From: HGM12587 sp945786935
Lineage (GTDB): Bacteria > Bacillota > Clostridia > Lachnospirales > Lachnospiraceae
Length of the DNA stretch: 64,000 nucleotides
Direction of reading: 5' to 3'
Assembly: GCA_945786935.1 (NCBI GenBank)
Contig: CALZFY010000003.1
Span: 1-64,000, forward strand
Below are positions 53,316 through 61,696 of this stretch, piece by piece. Both the position numbers and the translations under genes were made by a program. The stretch's first letter is position 1. Every line of letters starts with the position of its first letter. Below the pieces are notes generated by a model. It was not told the origin of the DNA and ran no database searches. It was given only the letters and a program-made list of their open reading frames with translations.

Positions 53316-54125
53316 ATGGCTGTATCAGTATTAATGTCCGTATATGAAAAAGAAAAACCAGAATATTTTTCCCGGGCGTTGGACAGTATCATCTATCAGT
53401 CCTTACAGCCAGATGAGATAGTTTTGATTAAAGATGGTCCGTTGCCTGGTTATTTAGAGGATATCATTCAGGAAAAAATGGATATCTATCCCGGGTTTCA
53501 GGTATATCAGTTTGAAAAAAATGTAAAACTTGGAAGAGCACTTGCAAAAGGTGTGGAATTATGTCACAATGAACTGATTGCCAGAATGGACACGGATGAT
53601 ATCGCATTGAATGATAGATTGGCTGTCCAGTATCAATATATGAAAGAGAATCCAGATGTGTCAGTATGTGGAGGTTGGATCTTAGAGTTTAATACAGAGG
53701 GTACCTACCAGAAAATTAAAAAGATGCCTGAAAGTAAGGAAGAAATAAGAAAATATTCCAAATATCGAAATCCGTTGAACCATATGACGGTGATGTTTCG
53801 GAAAGAAGAAGTACTGAAAGCGGGAAATTATCGGCATTTTCCTTTTTTGGAAGATTATGATCTGTGGACTCGGATGCTGGCTCTGGATCGTAAGTTTGCA
53901 AATATACCACAGGTATTAGTAAAAGCACGTACCGAAGAAAATATATACGAGAGACGTGGCGGAGCCGGGTATTGCGACAGGTACATGCAGCTTAGAAAAC
54001 AGCAGTATGCAAGCGGATTGCTGAGAGTACATGAATATGCTGTGGCGATTTTGCTGACAAAAATTATGACGTTACAGCCAAGTTGGGCTAGAAAACAGGT
54101 TTATAGAAGGCTACTCAGAAAATAG
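53316..54125 (+). CDS. GT2 glycosyltransferase
   Basis: About 269 residues from ATG 53316 (AAGGTGAG upstream; the frame opens at ATG 53235, inside capF). GT-A features: VSVLMSVYEKEKPEYFSRAL, IVLIKDGPLP, ARMDTDDIAL (DXD) and YRHFPFLEDYDLWTRML (catalytic Asp region). It is close to the WfgS/WaaE-type GT2 proteins that add a hexose or HexNAc. Directly after the FucNAc genes. Confidence 0.88.
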   Translation: MAVSVLMSVYEKEKPEYFSRALDSIIYQSLQPDEIVLIKDGPLPGYLEDIIQEKMDIYPGFQVYQFEKNVKLGRALAKGVELCHNELIARMDTDDIALNDRLAVQYQYMKENPDVSVCGGWILEFNTEGTYQKIKKMPESKEEIRKYSKYRNPLNHMTVMFRKEEVLKAGNYRHFPFLEDYDLWTRMLALDRKFANIPQVLVKARTEENIYERRGGAGYCDRYMQLRKQQYASGLLRVHEYAVAILLTKIMTLQPSWARKQVYRRLLRK

Positions 54126-54133
54126 AGGTTTAA

Positions 54134-55150
54134 ATGATAAGCATTATAATTCCAATATACCAGTGTAAAAGGAATATTTCGAAAATTATGGAAGATATTT
54201 CTAAACAAACTTACCAGGACTATGAAGTTTTGCTGGTAGATGATGGTTCTACAGATGGCAGTGCAGAGATTTGTCTGGAATATGAAAAAAAAGATTCCAG
54301 AATCAGGGCTGTTATAAATCAACATCAAGGAGTTAGCAGTACCCGCAACACAGGGATATCATTGGCAAAAGGTGATTATATCGCCTTTATTGATGCAGAT
54401 GACAGGATTGAACCGGATTATTTAGAACAGCTGTATAGAAATGTAGAAGGATATGATTTGGTTATTTCTACATTTGACAGGTGGTTTTATAAGAATGGAC
54501 AGTGCACCAATGTAATAAAGAATATCCAATTAAATGCAGATATCGATATAAGGAAAAATTTTTGTGATTACTTTTCCAATTTGTATGTTTCCACTTTAAT
54601 TGGAATCGTTTATTGCAAATTGTTCCGTTCAGACATTATCAGAGAAAATAAAATAATGTTTCGAAAAGATATTTATATCGGTGAGGATTTTATATTTAAC
54701 TTTGAATACCTGAAACAATGCGAAAATATCAGATGTATTTCGTATGTTGGATATCACTATATATGTGAGAATATAAATTCGTTAACAAATAAAGTCGATA
54801 AGGAAAAGTTCGAATATGGAAAAATACTTTTTGAAAAGTCAGTTGAATTTGCAAACGATATGAATTTAACGGTGGAGGAGTCCAAGGGAATTTATAATCT
54901 GTATTTAAGAACAGTTTTCAAAAATATAGAACAGATATACCAATTAAGTGCTATATCTTTAAAAGAAGTAAAGCGGTATATTATGAAAATAGTAGAAGAT
55001 GAAGATACAAAGTTGGCAGTAAAAAGGGCAAAGCCGGATACCAAGGAATTTTTGCTATATTGGTTAGTTTTGAAAACAAAAATACCGATAATCATAGGTA
55101 CTTTTTCAAAATATCGTCTGTACTACAAAAAGATAATTGGAAGGTTATAA
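54134..55150 (+). CDS. GT2 glycosyltransferase
   Basis: 338 residues. ISIIIPIYQCKRNISKIMED, VLLVDDGSTDGSAEI and FIDADDRIEPDYL (DADD metal motif) define the GT-A domain, and the C-terminal part is helical and basic, with YIGEDFIFNFEYL as the catalytic-base region. The SD is GAGGT. It starts 8 nt after the previous GT2 gene. Donor unknown. Confidence 0.88.
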   Translation: MISIIIPIYQCKRNISKIMEDISKQTYQDYEVLLVDDGSTDGSAEICLEYEKKDSRIRAVINQHQGVSSTRNTGISLAKGDYIAFIDADDRIEPDYLEQLYRNVEGYDLVISTFDRWFYKNGQCTNVIKNIQLNADIDIRKNFCDYFSNLYVSTLIGIVYCKLFRSDIIRENKIMFRKDIYIGEDFIFNFEYLKQCENIRCISYVGYHYICENINSLTNKVDKEKFEYGKILFEKSVEFANDMNLTVEESKGIYNLYLRTVFKNIEQIYQLSAISLKEVKRYIMKIVEDEDTKLAVKRAKPDTKEFLLYWLVLKTKIPIIIGTFSKYRLYYKKIIGRL

Positions 55151-55157
55151 ACACATT

Positions 55158-56075
55158 ATGAAAAAGATTGGTGTTGTGGTTTTAAATTATATTACATGGC
55201 AGGAAACGCAAAAATGTATTGCCAGTATTCAAAACAGCAGAGGGATTGAAAACATAAAGATCTATGTGGTAGACAACGCATCACCTAATTATAAAGAGTT
55301 GGAAAGCATTTGTCATGGGAAAAATGTATGCCTGATACAAAACAAAGAGAATACAGGATATGCAGCAGGAAATAATGTAGGCATCTTACATGCATTAGAG
55401 GATGGCTGTGAATATGTACTGATTAGCAATAATGACGTTTCTTTTGAAACGGATAGCATCTATATCATGCAACAATACCTGGAAAGGCATCCAGAGTATG
55501 GTATTGTTGCTCCACATATTGTAGACAATAACAAAAAAACCCAGTGTTGTCATTTTATAAAAAAGATTGGGTATGGAGATATCTGGACAACCCAGACTGT
55601 AATTAGGTTTGTATATCATAAAGCAACAAATCGGGTTCATGGGAGTGAAGAGTTTTATCAAACTCAGCAAGATATTTTTGCTGCAGCAGGCTGTTGTTTT
55701 ATGATGTCAGCAGAGTGTGCAGGACGAGTAACTCCATTAGATGACACTACGTTTTTATATGAGGAAGAAAATATCTTAGGAATTCGAATGGAGCAGCAGG
55801 GATATAAGACGAGGTATCTTCCCCAAAGCAGAGTTATCCATGGTCATGACCAGACAACAAGACTTGTAAAGCCATTTGCACTGATCTGTTGGGCATGCAG
55901 TGAGATTTATTATCTTGCAGAGTATCTGCGTATTTCCAGGTGGAAGATCTATTTTCTATATTATTATAGAACGCTGATATTTCTGATTCATGGATTAAAG
56001 AATCCAGAATATAGAAAACAGTGGGGAAATTACAAAGAAAAGACGAGAAGATTTTTGGAAAAAACAGAGATTTAA
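55158..56075 (+). CDS. GT2 glycosyltransferase, rhamnosyltransferase-type
   Basis: About 305 residues from ATG 55158 (frame open to TTG 55137; SD spacing is long, so the start is not certain). GVVVLNYITWQETQKCIASI, YVVDNASPNYKEL, ENTGYAAGNNVG and ISNNDVSFET form the GT2 domain of the RfbN/WbbL type. FLYEEENILGIRMEQQGY holds the catalytic-base region. A rhamnosyl role would fit rmlABC but is inferred from family resemblance. Confidence 0.82.
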   Translation: MKKIGVVVLNYITWQETQKCIASIQNSRGIENIKIYVVDNASPNYKELESICHGKNVCLIQNKENTGYAAGNNVGILHALEDGCEYVLISNNDVSFETDSIYIMQQYLERHPEYGIVAPHIVDNNKKTQCCHFIKKIGYGDIWTTQTVIRFVYHKATNRVHGSEEFYQTQQDIFAAAGCCFMMSAECAGRVTPLDDTTFLYEEENILGIRMEQQGYKTRYLPQSRVIHGHDQTTRLVKPFALICWACSEIYYLAEYLRISRWKIYFLYYYRTLIFLIHGLKNPEYRKQWGNYKEKTRRFLEKTEI

Positions 56076-56090
56076 AATGGAGAATGATAG

Positions 56091-56906
56091 ATGGATTTAG
56101 TTTCGATCATTATCAGAACGTGTGGGCGCCCACACATTTTAAGAGGGGCATTGGAAAGTGTCCGCAATCAGAACTATAAAAACATTGAAGTAATCGTTGT
56201 TGAAGATGGTGAGGATACTGCACAGAGCATGCTGAAAAGAGAGTTTTCGGATCTGAACATACGATATGCAAATACCGGTGTTAAAAAGGGACGTACTGTT
56301 GTAGGAAATCTGGCTTTATCTATGGCGACAGGAGATTACCTTAATTTTTTGGATGATGATGATTTACTCTTTCCGGAACATGTGGAAACATTGTTACATG
56401 AAATACATAAATCGAAGAATCTGGCAGCATATTCTGTTGCATATGAAAGTGTTGTACAATATGATGCAAAAAGAAAGCATTACAAAGAGTGTAAGAGATG
56501 GGTGCGCTATAGGCAGCCGTTTAACAGAACTTTTTTAACGTTTAATAATTATATTCCAATTCAAAGTATCCTGTTTTCCCGAAAGCTTTATGAACAACTG
56601 GGTGGATTTGATGAAACAATGGATGTGCTTGAAGATTGGGAAATGTGGGTGAGATATTCCACAAAAACAGACTTTAGTTTTGTGAATCAGGTAACATCAT
56701 TGTATCGTGTACCGAAAAAGAAGAATAAGCGTGATGCAGGATTTTACAATGCATATTTAATTGAAATAGAGAAGTTCAAAAAATATAATTTCAGTATGAA
56801 CTACTATGATGTAAACAGAGATGTGGAATATATGCTGAATTACTTAAAAACGCCAAAGTGGAAAAGAGTTTTGAAAAAAATTAGGGATAAAATATTTTAT
56901 AAGTAA
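56091..56906 (+). CDS. GT2 glycosyltransferase
   Basis: 271 residues. LVSIIIRTCGRPHILRGALE, VIVVEDGEDTAQSM and NFLDDDDLLFPEHVE (DDDD metal motif) define the domain; the catalytic-base region is DETMDVLEDWEMWVRYS. It is closely similar to the C-terminal domain of the double GT2 at 60003, which points to a duplication. GGAG precedes the ATG. Confidence 0.87.
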   Translation: MDLVSIIIRTCGRPHILRGALESVRNQNYKNIEVIVVEDGEDTAQSMLKREFSDLNIRYANTGVKKGRTVVGNLALSMATGDYLNFLDDDDLLFPEHVETLLHEIHKSKNLAAYSVAYESVVQYDAKRKHYKECKRWVRYRQPFNRTFLTFNNYIPIQSILFSRKLYEQLGGFDETMDVLEDWEMWVRYSTKTDFSFVNQVTSLYRVPKKKNKRDAGFYNAYLIEIEKFKKYNFSMNYYDVNRDVEYMLNYLKTPKWKRVLKKIRDKIFYK

Positions 56907-56940
56907 CAGAAGCTACTGCTAAAAAGAGGATAGAGCGTCT

Positions 56941-57729
56941 ATGAGAAAAAATAAAAAAGTAATAAATGATTTGTTTTTTACAGTCCAGTTTGCTGTCGAT
57001 GATTTTAAAGGAAAATATGCTGGATCGGTGGTAGGTGTTGCATGGGCCTTTCTGCAACCAATCATTACAATTATATTATACTGGTTTATTTTTCAGTTGG
57101 GGTTTAAATCGGCACCGGTTGCAGATTTCCCGTTTATTTTATGGTTAATGGTTGGATTGATCCCATGGTTTTTTGTTAGTGATGGGATATCTAATGCAAC
57201 TCCAAGTTTAGTAGAATATAGCTATCTTGTAAAAAAAGTATTGTTTAATATTAATATTTTGCCAATTGCAAAATTACTATCTACATTAATGGTGCAAATC
57301 GTATTATTGGTATTTGGCATCGTACTATACATGCTTTTTGGGTATTTTCCGGATGTATATTATCTTCAAATTCCAATTTATCTGGTATACATGTTGATTC
57401 TTTCAGCGGGAATGGTCTATATTACATCTACTTTATACGTTTTTTTTAAAGATACGGTGCAGATTGTATCAATTGTTTTACAAATTGTATTTTGGCTGAC
57501 CCCGATTGTCTGGGATTTTGGAATTATGCCGGAAATTGTACGGAAAATTTTAATGTTTAATCCACTGTATTATATAGTATCAGGGTACAGGAATATTTTT
57601 ATTTATAAGAATGGATTTGGACATGGCTTGGGAATGACCGCATATTACTGGATTGTTGCCATGTTATTGCTGATTGTGGGCATTAAATTGTTTAAGAAAT
57701 GCAAGGATCATTTTCCGGATGTATTATAG
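56941..57729 (+). CDS. ABC-2 polysaccharide export permease (Wzm-like), second copy
   Basis: 262 residues, six membrane helices. FAVDDFKGKYAGSVVGVAWA and YLVKKVLFNINILPIAKLLS are the exporter signatures, and NPLYYIVSGYRNIFIYKNG lies before the last helix. It is a paralogue of the permease at 29764. It is coupled to the ATPase gene 9 nt downstream. Together they would export an undecaprenyl-linked polymer finished in the cytoplasm. Confidence 0.9.
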   Translation: MRKNKKVINDLFFTVQFAVDDFKGKYAGSVVGVAWAFLQPIITIILYWFIFQLGFKSAPVADFPFILWLMVGLIPWFFVSDGISNATPSLVEYSYLVKKVLFNINILPIAKLLSTLMVQIVLLVFGIVLYMLFGYFPDVYYLQIPIYLVYMLILSAGMVYITSTLYVFFKDTVQIVSIVLQIVFWLTPIVWDFGIMPEIVRKILMFNPLYYIVSGYRNIFIYKNGFGHGLGMTAYYWIVAMLLLIVGIKLFKKCKDHFPDVL

Positions 57730-57738
57730 AGGTATGAT

Positions 57739-59049
57739 ATGACAGAAAATATAATTCAGGTGAGAAATATCACCAAAAAATATAATTTATATGAAAAACC
57801 ACAGGATCGATTTAAAGAAGCAATAGGATTTGGAAAGAAAACGCCGTTACATAGAGAGTTTTATGCGTTGAATAATATTAGTTTTGATGTAAAGCGCGGA
57901 GAAACTGTTGGAATTATCGGAACCAATGGAGCCGGAAAATCTACTTTGCTTAAAATCATAACTGGTGTACTAAAACCATCCCAAGGAGATATTCAGGTTA
58001 ATGGAAAAGTCTCTGCCTTGCTTGAACTTGGAGCTGGTTTTAATCAGGAATATACCGGAATGGAAAACATCTTTCTTAATGGAAGAATGATGGGGTTTTC
58101 AAAGGAAGAAATGCTGGCAAAAGTTGACAATATCGTTGAGTTTGCTGATATTGGAGATTTTATTCATCAGCCTGTAAAAATGTATTCCAGCGGGATGTTC
58201 GCCAGATTAGCATTTGCCGTGGCTATCAATGTTGAACCGGATATCCTGATTGTAGATGAGGCTCTTAGTGTAGGCGATTTATTCTTCCAGAATAAGTGTT
58301 TCCGTAAATTCGAGGAGCTAAGAGAAAAAAATGTGACGATTCTTTTCGTATCACACGATATTGCAAGTGTTAGACAGATGTGTTCTAGAGTGCTTTGGAT
58401 TGAAAAAGGAAATCAGAAGATTTTTGACCTAAGTGACAAGGTTTGTGACATGTATATGGACATGAAACGAATGGGAATGAATGAACAGAATTTGGGAGAG
58501 GTTGATTATGCATATGAACACTTTGTTAGTGAGTTTGCAGATGAGAAAGTTAAGTTTCCGTCGATTTCTTATAAAGGATCAGCTATCCTGTCAGAGAAAG
58601 TCGAGATTATTTCTGCCTTTGCGATGGATGAAAGTGGGAAAATAACCAATAGTTTTGTTGTAGATAAGCATTATTCTTTTCATGTGGTGGCCCGATTAAA
58701 ACAGGATTTAGAAAATTTGATTTTCGGTGTTGTTGTGGAAAATAATAAAGGAATACCACTATATGACTTTAACAATTATATAAATGATGGAAGAGTTATA
58801 CGAGGAAAATCTGGAGAAATTGTAGAAGCAGTTTTTGAATTTGTACTTCCGAGAATTATGAAAGGAAGTTATGTTTTGTCAGCTGCAATAGCACAAGGGG
58901 CACAGGATAACCATTTGATGCTGACTTGGCTACATGGCGTGGGGGAACTGGAAATAAATAATACGGGCTATAATTCTTCCTATATAGAGATACCAGCAAA
59001 AATCAAGCAGAAAACATATAAAAGTGAGCAAGTTGAGTTAATAGGATAG
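57739..59049 (+). CDS. ABC transporter ATPase with C-terminal Wzt-type domain, second copy
   Basis: 436 residues. Walker A is GTNGAGKST (61-69), signature MYSSGMFARLAFAV, Walker B ILIVDEA and VSHDIAS. Residues from about 285 to 430 form the C-terminal beta-sandwich domain (KVEIISAFAMDESGK, then FEFVLPRIMKGSYVLSAAI). Its ATPase half is very similar to the one at 30655, but the C-terminal domain has diverged, as expected if each reads a different glycan end. GAGGTATG precedes the ATG. Confidence 0.92.
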   Translation: MTENIIQVRNITKKYNLYEKPQDRFKEAIGFGKKTPLHREFYALNNISFDVKRGETVGIIGTNGAGKSTLLKIITGVLKPSQGDIQVNGKVSALLELGAGFNQEYTGMENIFLNGRMMGFSKEEMLAKVDNIVEFADIGDFIHQPVKMYSSGMFARLAFAVAINVEPDILIVDEALSVGDLFFQNKCFRKFEELREKNVTILFVSHDIASVRQMCSRVLWIEKGNQKIFDLSDKVCDMYMDMKRMGMNEQNLGEVDYAYEHFVSEFADEKVKFPSISYKGSAILSEKVEIISAFAMDESGKITNSFVVDKHYSFHVVARLKQDLENLIFGVVVENNKGIPLYDFNNYINDGRVIRGKSGEIVEAVFEFVLPRIMKGSYVLSAAIAQGAQDNHLMLTWLHGVGELEINNTGYNSSYIEIPAKIKQKTYKSEQVELIG

Positions 59050-59060
59050 GGAGAGAGAAC

Positions 59061-59978
59061 ATGGGTACAGAATATAGTGGTGAAAGATTTTTACCAGAAA
59101 AATGTGTGGGAGAAATGCAGATTGAGCATTTTCAGAGATATCAGTTTGCAAAGGTTTTTGTTACAGATAAAGTGGTATTAGATGCAGCTTGTGGTGAGGG
59201 TTACGGAAGCAATCTAATTTCAGAAAAAGCAAAGCAAGTGTATGGAATGGATTTGGATGAAGAAACAGTACAAGCAGCACAGTTGAAGTATGGGAATGAG
59301 AAAATAAATTATGTAGTGGGGAGTGTCAGTAAATTACCATTTGAAGATCATACATTTGATGTAATAATTTCTTATGAAACAATTGAACATGTAGATGAAA
59401 ATATCCAACAGTTATTTTTAGAAGAAATCACAAGAGTATTAAAGCCAGAAGGAATTCTTATTATGTCTACCCCTAACAAGGCTGTGTATACTGATAGAGT
59501 AAAAGGTGAGAATCGTTTCCACATAAAAGAATTTTATGTTAATGAATATCAAGATTTTTTAAAACAGAAATTTCAAAAAATTGAATTGTTCTGTCAATAC
59601 CCAAGTGTGGGATATTTTATTGCACATGCAAATGAAGTTGTTCAGAAAGAAAATAAGGCGATTGATATAAAAGATTGCAGATATGTGATTGCGATCTGTA
59701 CTAATAGAGAAATTGAAATTGAAGTGGATATGACAGATTATGCATATTTTGATGATAGTATGTATTATTTTTTGAATGCTACTGTACATGAACTAGAAAG
59801 AAAACTAATTTCTACAAAAGAGGAAGCAGATGCATTTACTGCACGACAGGAAACGTCTATTGCACAACAGCAGGAATACATTAAGTTCCTGGAAAATGAA
59901 ATTCGTAAACATAAGGAATATGAAGCACATTTAGAGAAAGACATTAAGGAATTAAAAGACTATATTGAGAGTAAGTGA
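59061..59978 (+). CDS. class I SAM methyltransferase with C-terminal coiled coil
   Basis: 305 residues. The N-terminus TEYSGERFLPEK is typical of methyltransferases in O-antigen export operons. Motif I is VVLDAACGEGYGS (38-50), and acidic VYGMDLDEE and VIISYETIEHVDE follow. Residues from about 250 to the end are a charged coiled coil (LISTKEEADAFTARQETSIA, then HKEYEAHLEKDIKELKDYIE). In the O8/O9a systems a methyltransferase with a coiled coil caps the chain and fixes its length. Here it directly follows Wzt copy 2, so a chain-end methylation is likely. Confidence 0.82.
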   Translation: MGTEYSGERFLPEKCVGEMQIEHFQRYQFAKVFVTDKVVLDAACGEGYGSNLISEKAKQVYGMDLDEETVQAAQLKYGNEKINYVVGSVSKLPFEDHTFDVIISYETIEHVDENIQQLFLEEITRVLKPEGILIMSTPNKAVYTDRVKGENRFHIKEFYVNEYQDFLKQKFQKIELFCQYPSVGYFIAHANEVVQKENKAIDIKDCRYVIAICTNREIEIEVDMTDYAYFDDSMYYFLNATVHELERKLISTKEEADAFTARQETSIAQQQEYIKFLENEIRKHKEYEAHLEKDIKELKDYIESK

Positions 59979-60002
59979 AATAAACTGGCGGAGGATTAAA
60001 TT

Positions 60003-61679
60003 ATGGATTTGATTTATGTGTCATATAATTCAAAAAAATGGATTGAAAAATGTTTTGCATCTGTCTTGAAATCAGATTATGACTTAAAGAAGATTTCTAT
60101 AATTGTTGTAGATAATGATTCAGCAGATGATTCTTTGGCAGTATTATATAAGGAAAAGGAGAAGTATGACAGCCAGCTAAAAGCCTTTACAATTATTGAA
60201 TCAAAAGAAAATTTGGGTTTTGGTAAGGCAAATAATCTAGCGTTTTCAGAGGGGAATGATGATATAGTCTGCTTTTTTAATATTGATACAGAACTATATC
60301 CAGATACGTTACAGAAGTTAGAGGATGATATTAAGCTTTCTGAAAAAGATGTAGCCTTGTGGGAGTTACGCCAGTTCCCATACGAACATCCGAAAATGTA
60401 TGATCCATTGACTCATGAGACAAGTTGGGCGAGTGGGGCTGCATTTGCTATAAGACGAGAAGTTTATAAAAAATTAAATGGATTTGATGAAGCTATTTTT
60501 ATGTACGCAGAAGATGTGGATTTAAGCTGGAGGGTTCGCAGTTTTGGTTATAAGTTGAAGTATGTTCCAAGCGCAGTTATTACACACTATTCATATGCAG
60601 AAGCTGGCGAAGTGAAACCTACCCAGCATGTGCATAGTGTCATTAATAATTTGCTTCTTAGACATCGATTTGCAAACAAAGGATTGTTATTAAGAGGCTA
60701 TGCTCAATTTGTTAGGTTAATGATGAAACAGGAAGCTTTCCCCGGGTCAAAAAAATTGTTATGGAGGGAATTTATAAAACATTTTACTCAAATTCCCCAT
60801 TTTAGAAAAGCAAGCTATTGCGGTCAGAAGAGATATGAAGTAGGAACGTTCATTGGGTTTGATTATAGTGCTATTCGAGATGGAGCTTTTTATGTAAATG
60901 AGTTTCCAAAGGAGCATCCTTTGGTTTCTATTATTGTAAGAACCTGTGGCAGACCGGAAGTATTAAGAGAAACATTAATTTCATTAAGAAATCAGACTTA
61001 CCCTAATATTGAGATCGTTGTGGTAGAAGATGGACCGGATTGTGCAGGCAGAATGATAAAAGAAGATTTTTCGGATTTGAATATTCTTTATCATGCAATG
61101 GGAAAAAATGTAGGTCGTTCTAAAGCGGGAAATACTGCCATGGAACTGGCACATGGCAAGTACTTAAACTTCTTGGATGATGATGATTTGTTCTATGCAG
61201 ATCATGTAGAAGTTCTGGTAAAAACATTGGAAAATTCTACAAATAAAGCTGCTTATGCGTTTGCTTTTGAGACTCCGGTGGAAGTAAAGAGTAAAGATCC
61301 ATATGTATATGTGGTGTATGATTATTTGGGCATCCATAAAAAGAAATTTGATAAAATAGAGCTTTGTTATCATAATTATATTCCAATCCAGTGCATTATG
61401 TTTGAAAAAAGCTTGTTCGAGGAATACGGCGGTTTGGATGAAACGCTAGATGCATTAGAAGATTGGGATTTGTGGGTGAGATATTCCTTACACACGGACT
61501 TCGATTGTGTGGAAAAGACTACCTCAATTTATCGTGTACCAAAAGTGCGAGAAATTAATGCGAAACGCCAGAAGGATTTAGATGATGCATTGATTGTGGT
61601 TAGGGAGAAACACAAAACATATCAGCAAAGTATCAGCGTTTATGATGTGGCGATGATGTATAGGAATGAGATGAAATAG
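60003..61679 (+). CDS. double-domain GT2 glycosyltransferase
   Basis: 558 residues. Domain 1 (about 1-280) has YVSYNSKKWIEKCFASVL, IIVVDNDSADDSL, FFNIDTELYPDTL and FMYAEDVDLSWRVRSFGY, rhamnosyltransferase-like. Domain 2 (about 300-540) has LVSIIVRTCGRPEVLRETLI, VVVEDGPDCAGRM, NFLDDDDLFYADHVE and DETLDALEDWDLWVRYS, and is a close relative of the GT2 gene at 56091. Two active sites suggest stepwise or alternating addition. GGCGGAGG precedes the ATG. Confidence 0.87.
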   Translation: MDLIYVSYNSKKWIEKCFASVLKSDYDLKKISIIVVDNDSADDSLAVLYKEKEKYDSQLKAFTIIESKENLGFGKANNLAFSEGNDDIVCFFNIDTELYPDTLQKLEDDIKLSEKDVALWELRQFPYEHPKMYDPLTHETSWASGAAFAIRREVYKKLNGFDEAIFMYAEDVDLSWRVRSFGYKLKYVPSAVITHYSYAEAGEVKPTQHVHSVINNLLLRHRFANKGLLLRGYAQFVRLMMKQEAFPGSKKLLWREFIKHFTQIPHFRKASYCGQKRYEVGTFIGFDYSAIRDGAFYVNEFPKEHPLVSIIVRTCGRPEVLRETLISLRNQTYPNIEIVVVEDGPDCAGRMIKEDFSDLNILYHAMGKNVGRSKAGNTAMELAHGKYLNFLDDDDLFYADHVEVLVKTLENSTNKAAYAFAFETPVEVKSKDPYVYVVYDYLGIHKKKFDKIELCYHNYIPIQCIMFEKSLFEEYGGLDETLDALEDWDLWVRYSLHTDFDCVEKTTSIYRVPKVREINAKRQKDLDDALIVVREKHKTYQQSISVYDVAMMYRNEMK

Positions 61680-61696
61680 AAAACTGAGGAATTCTA

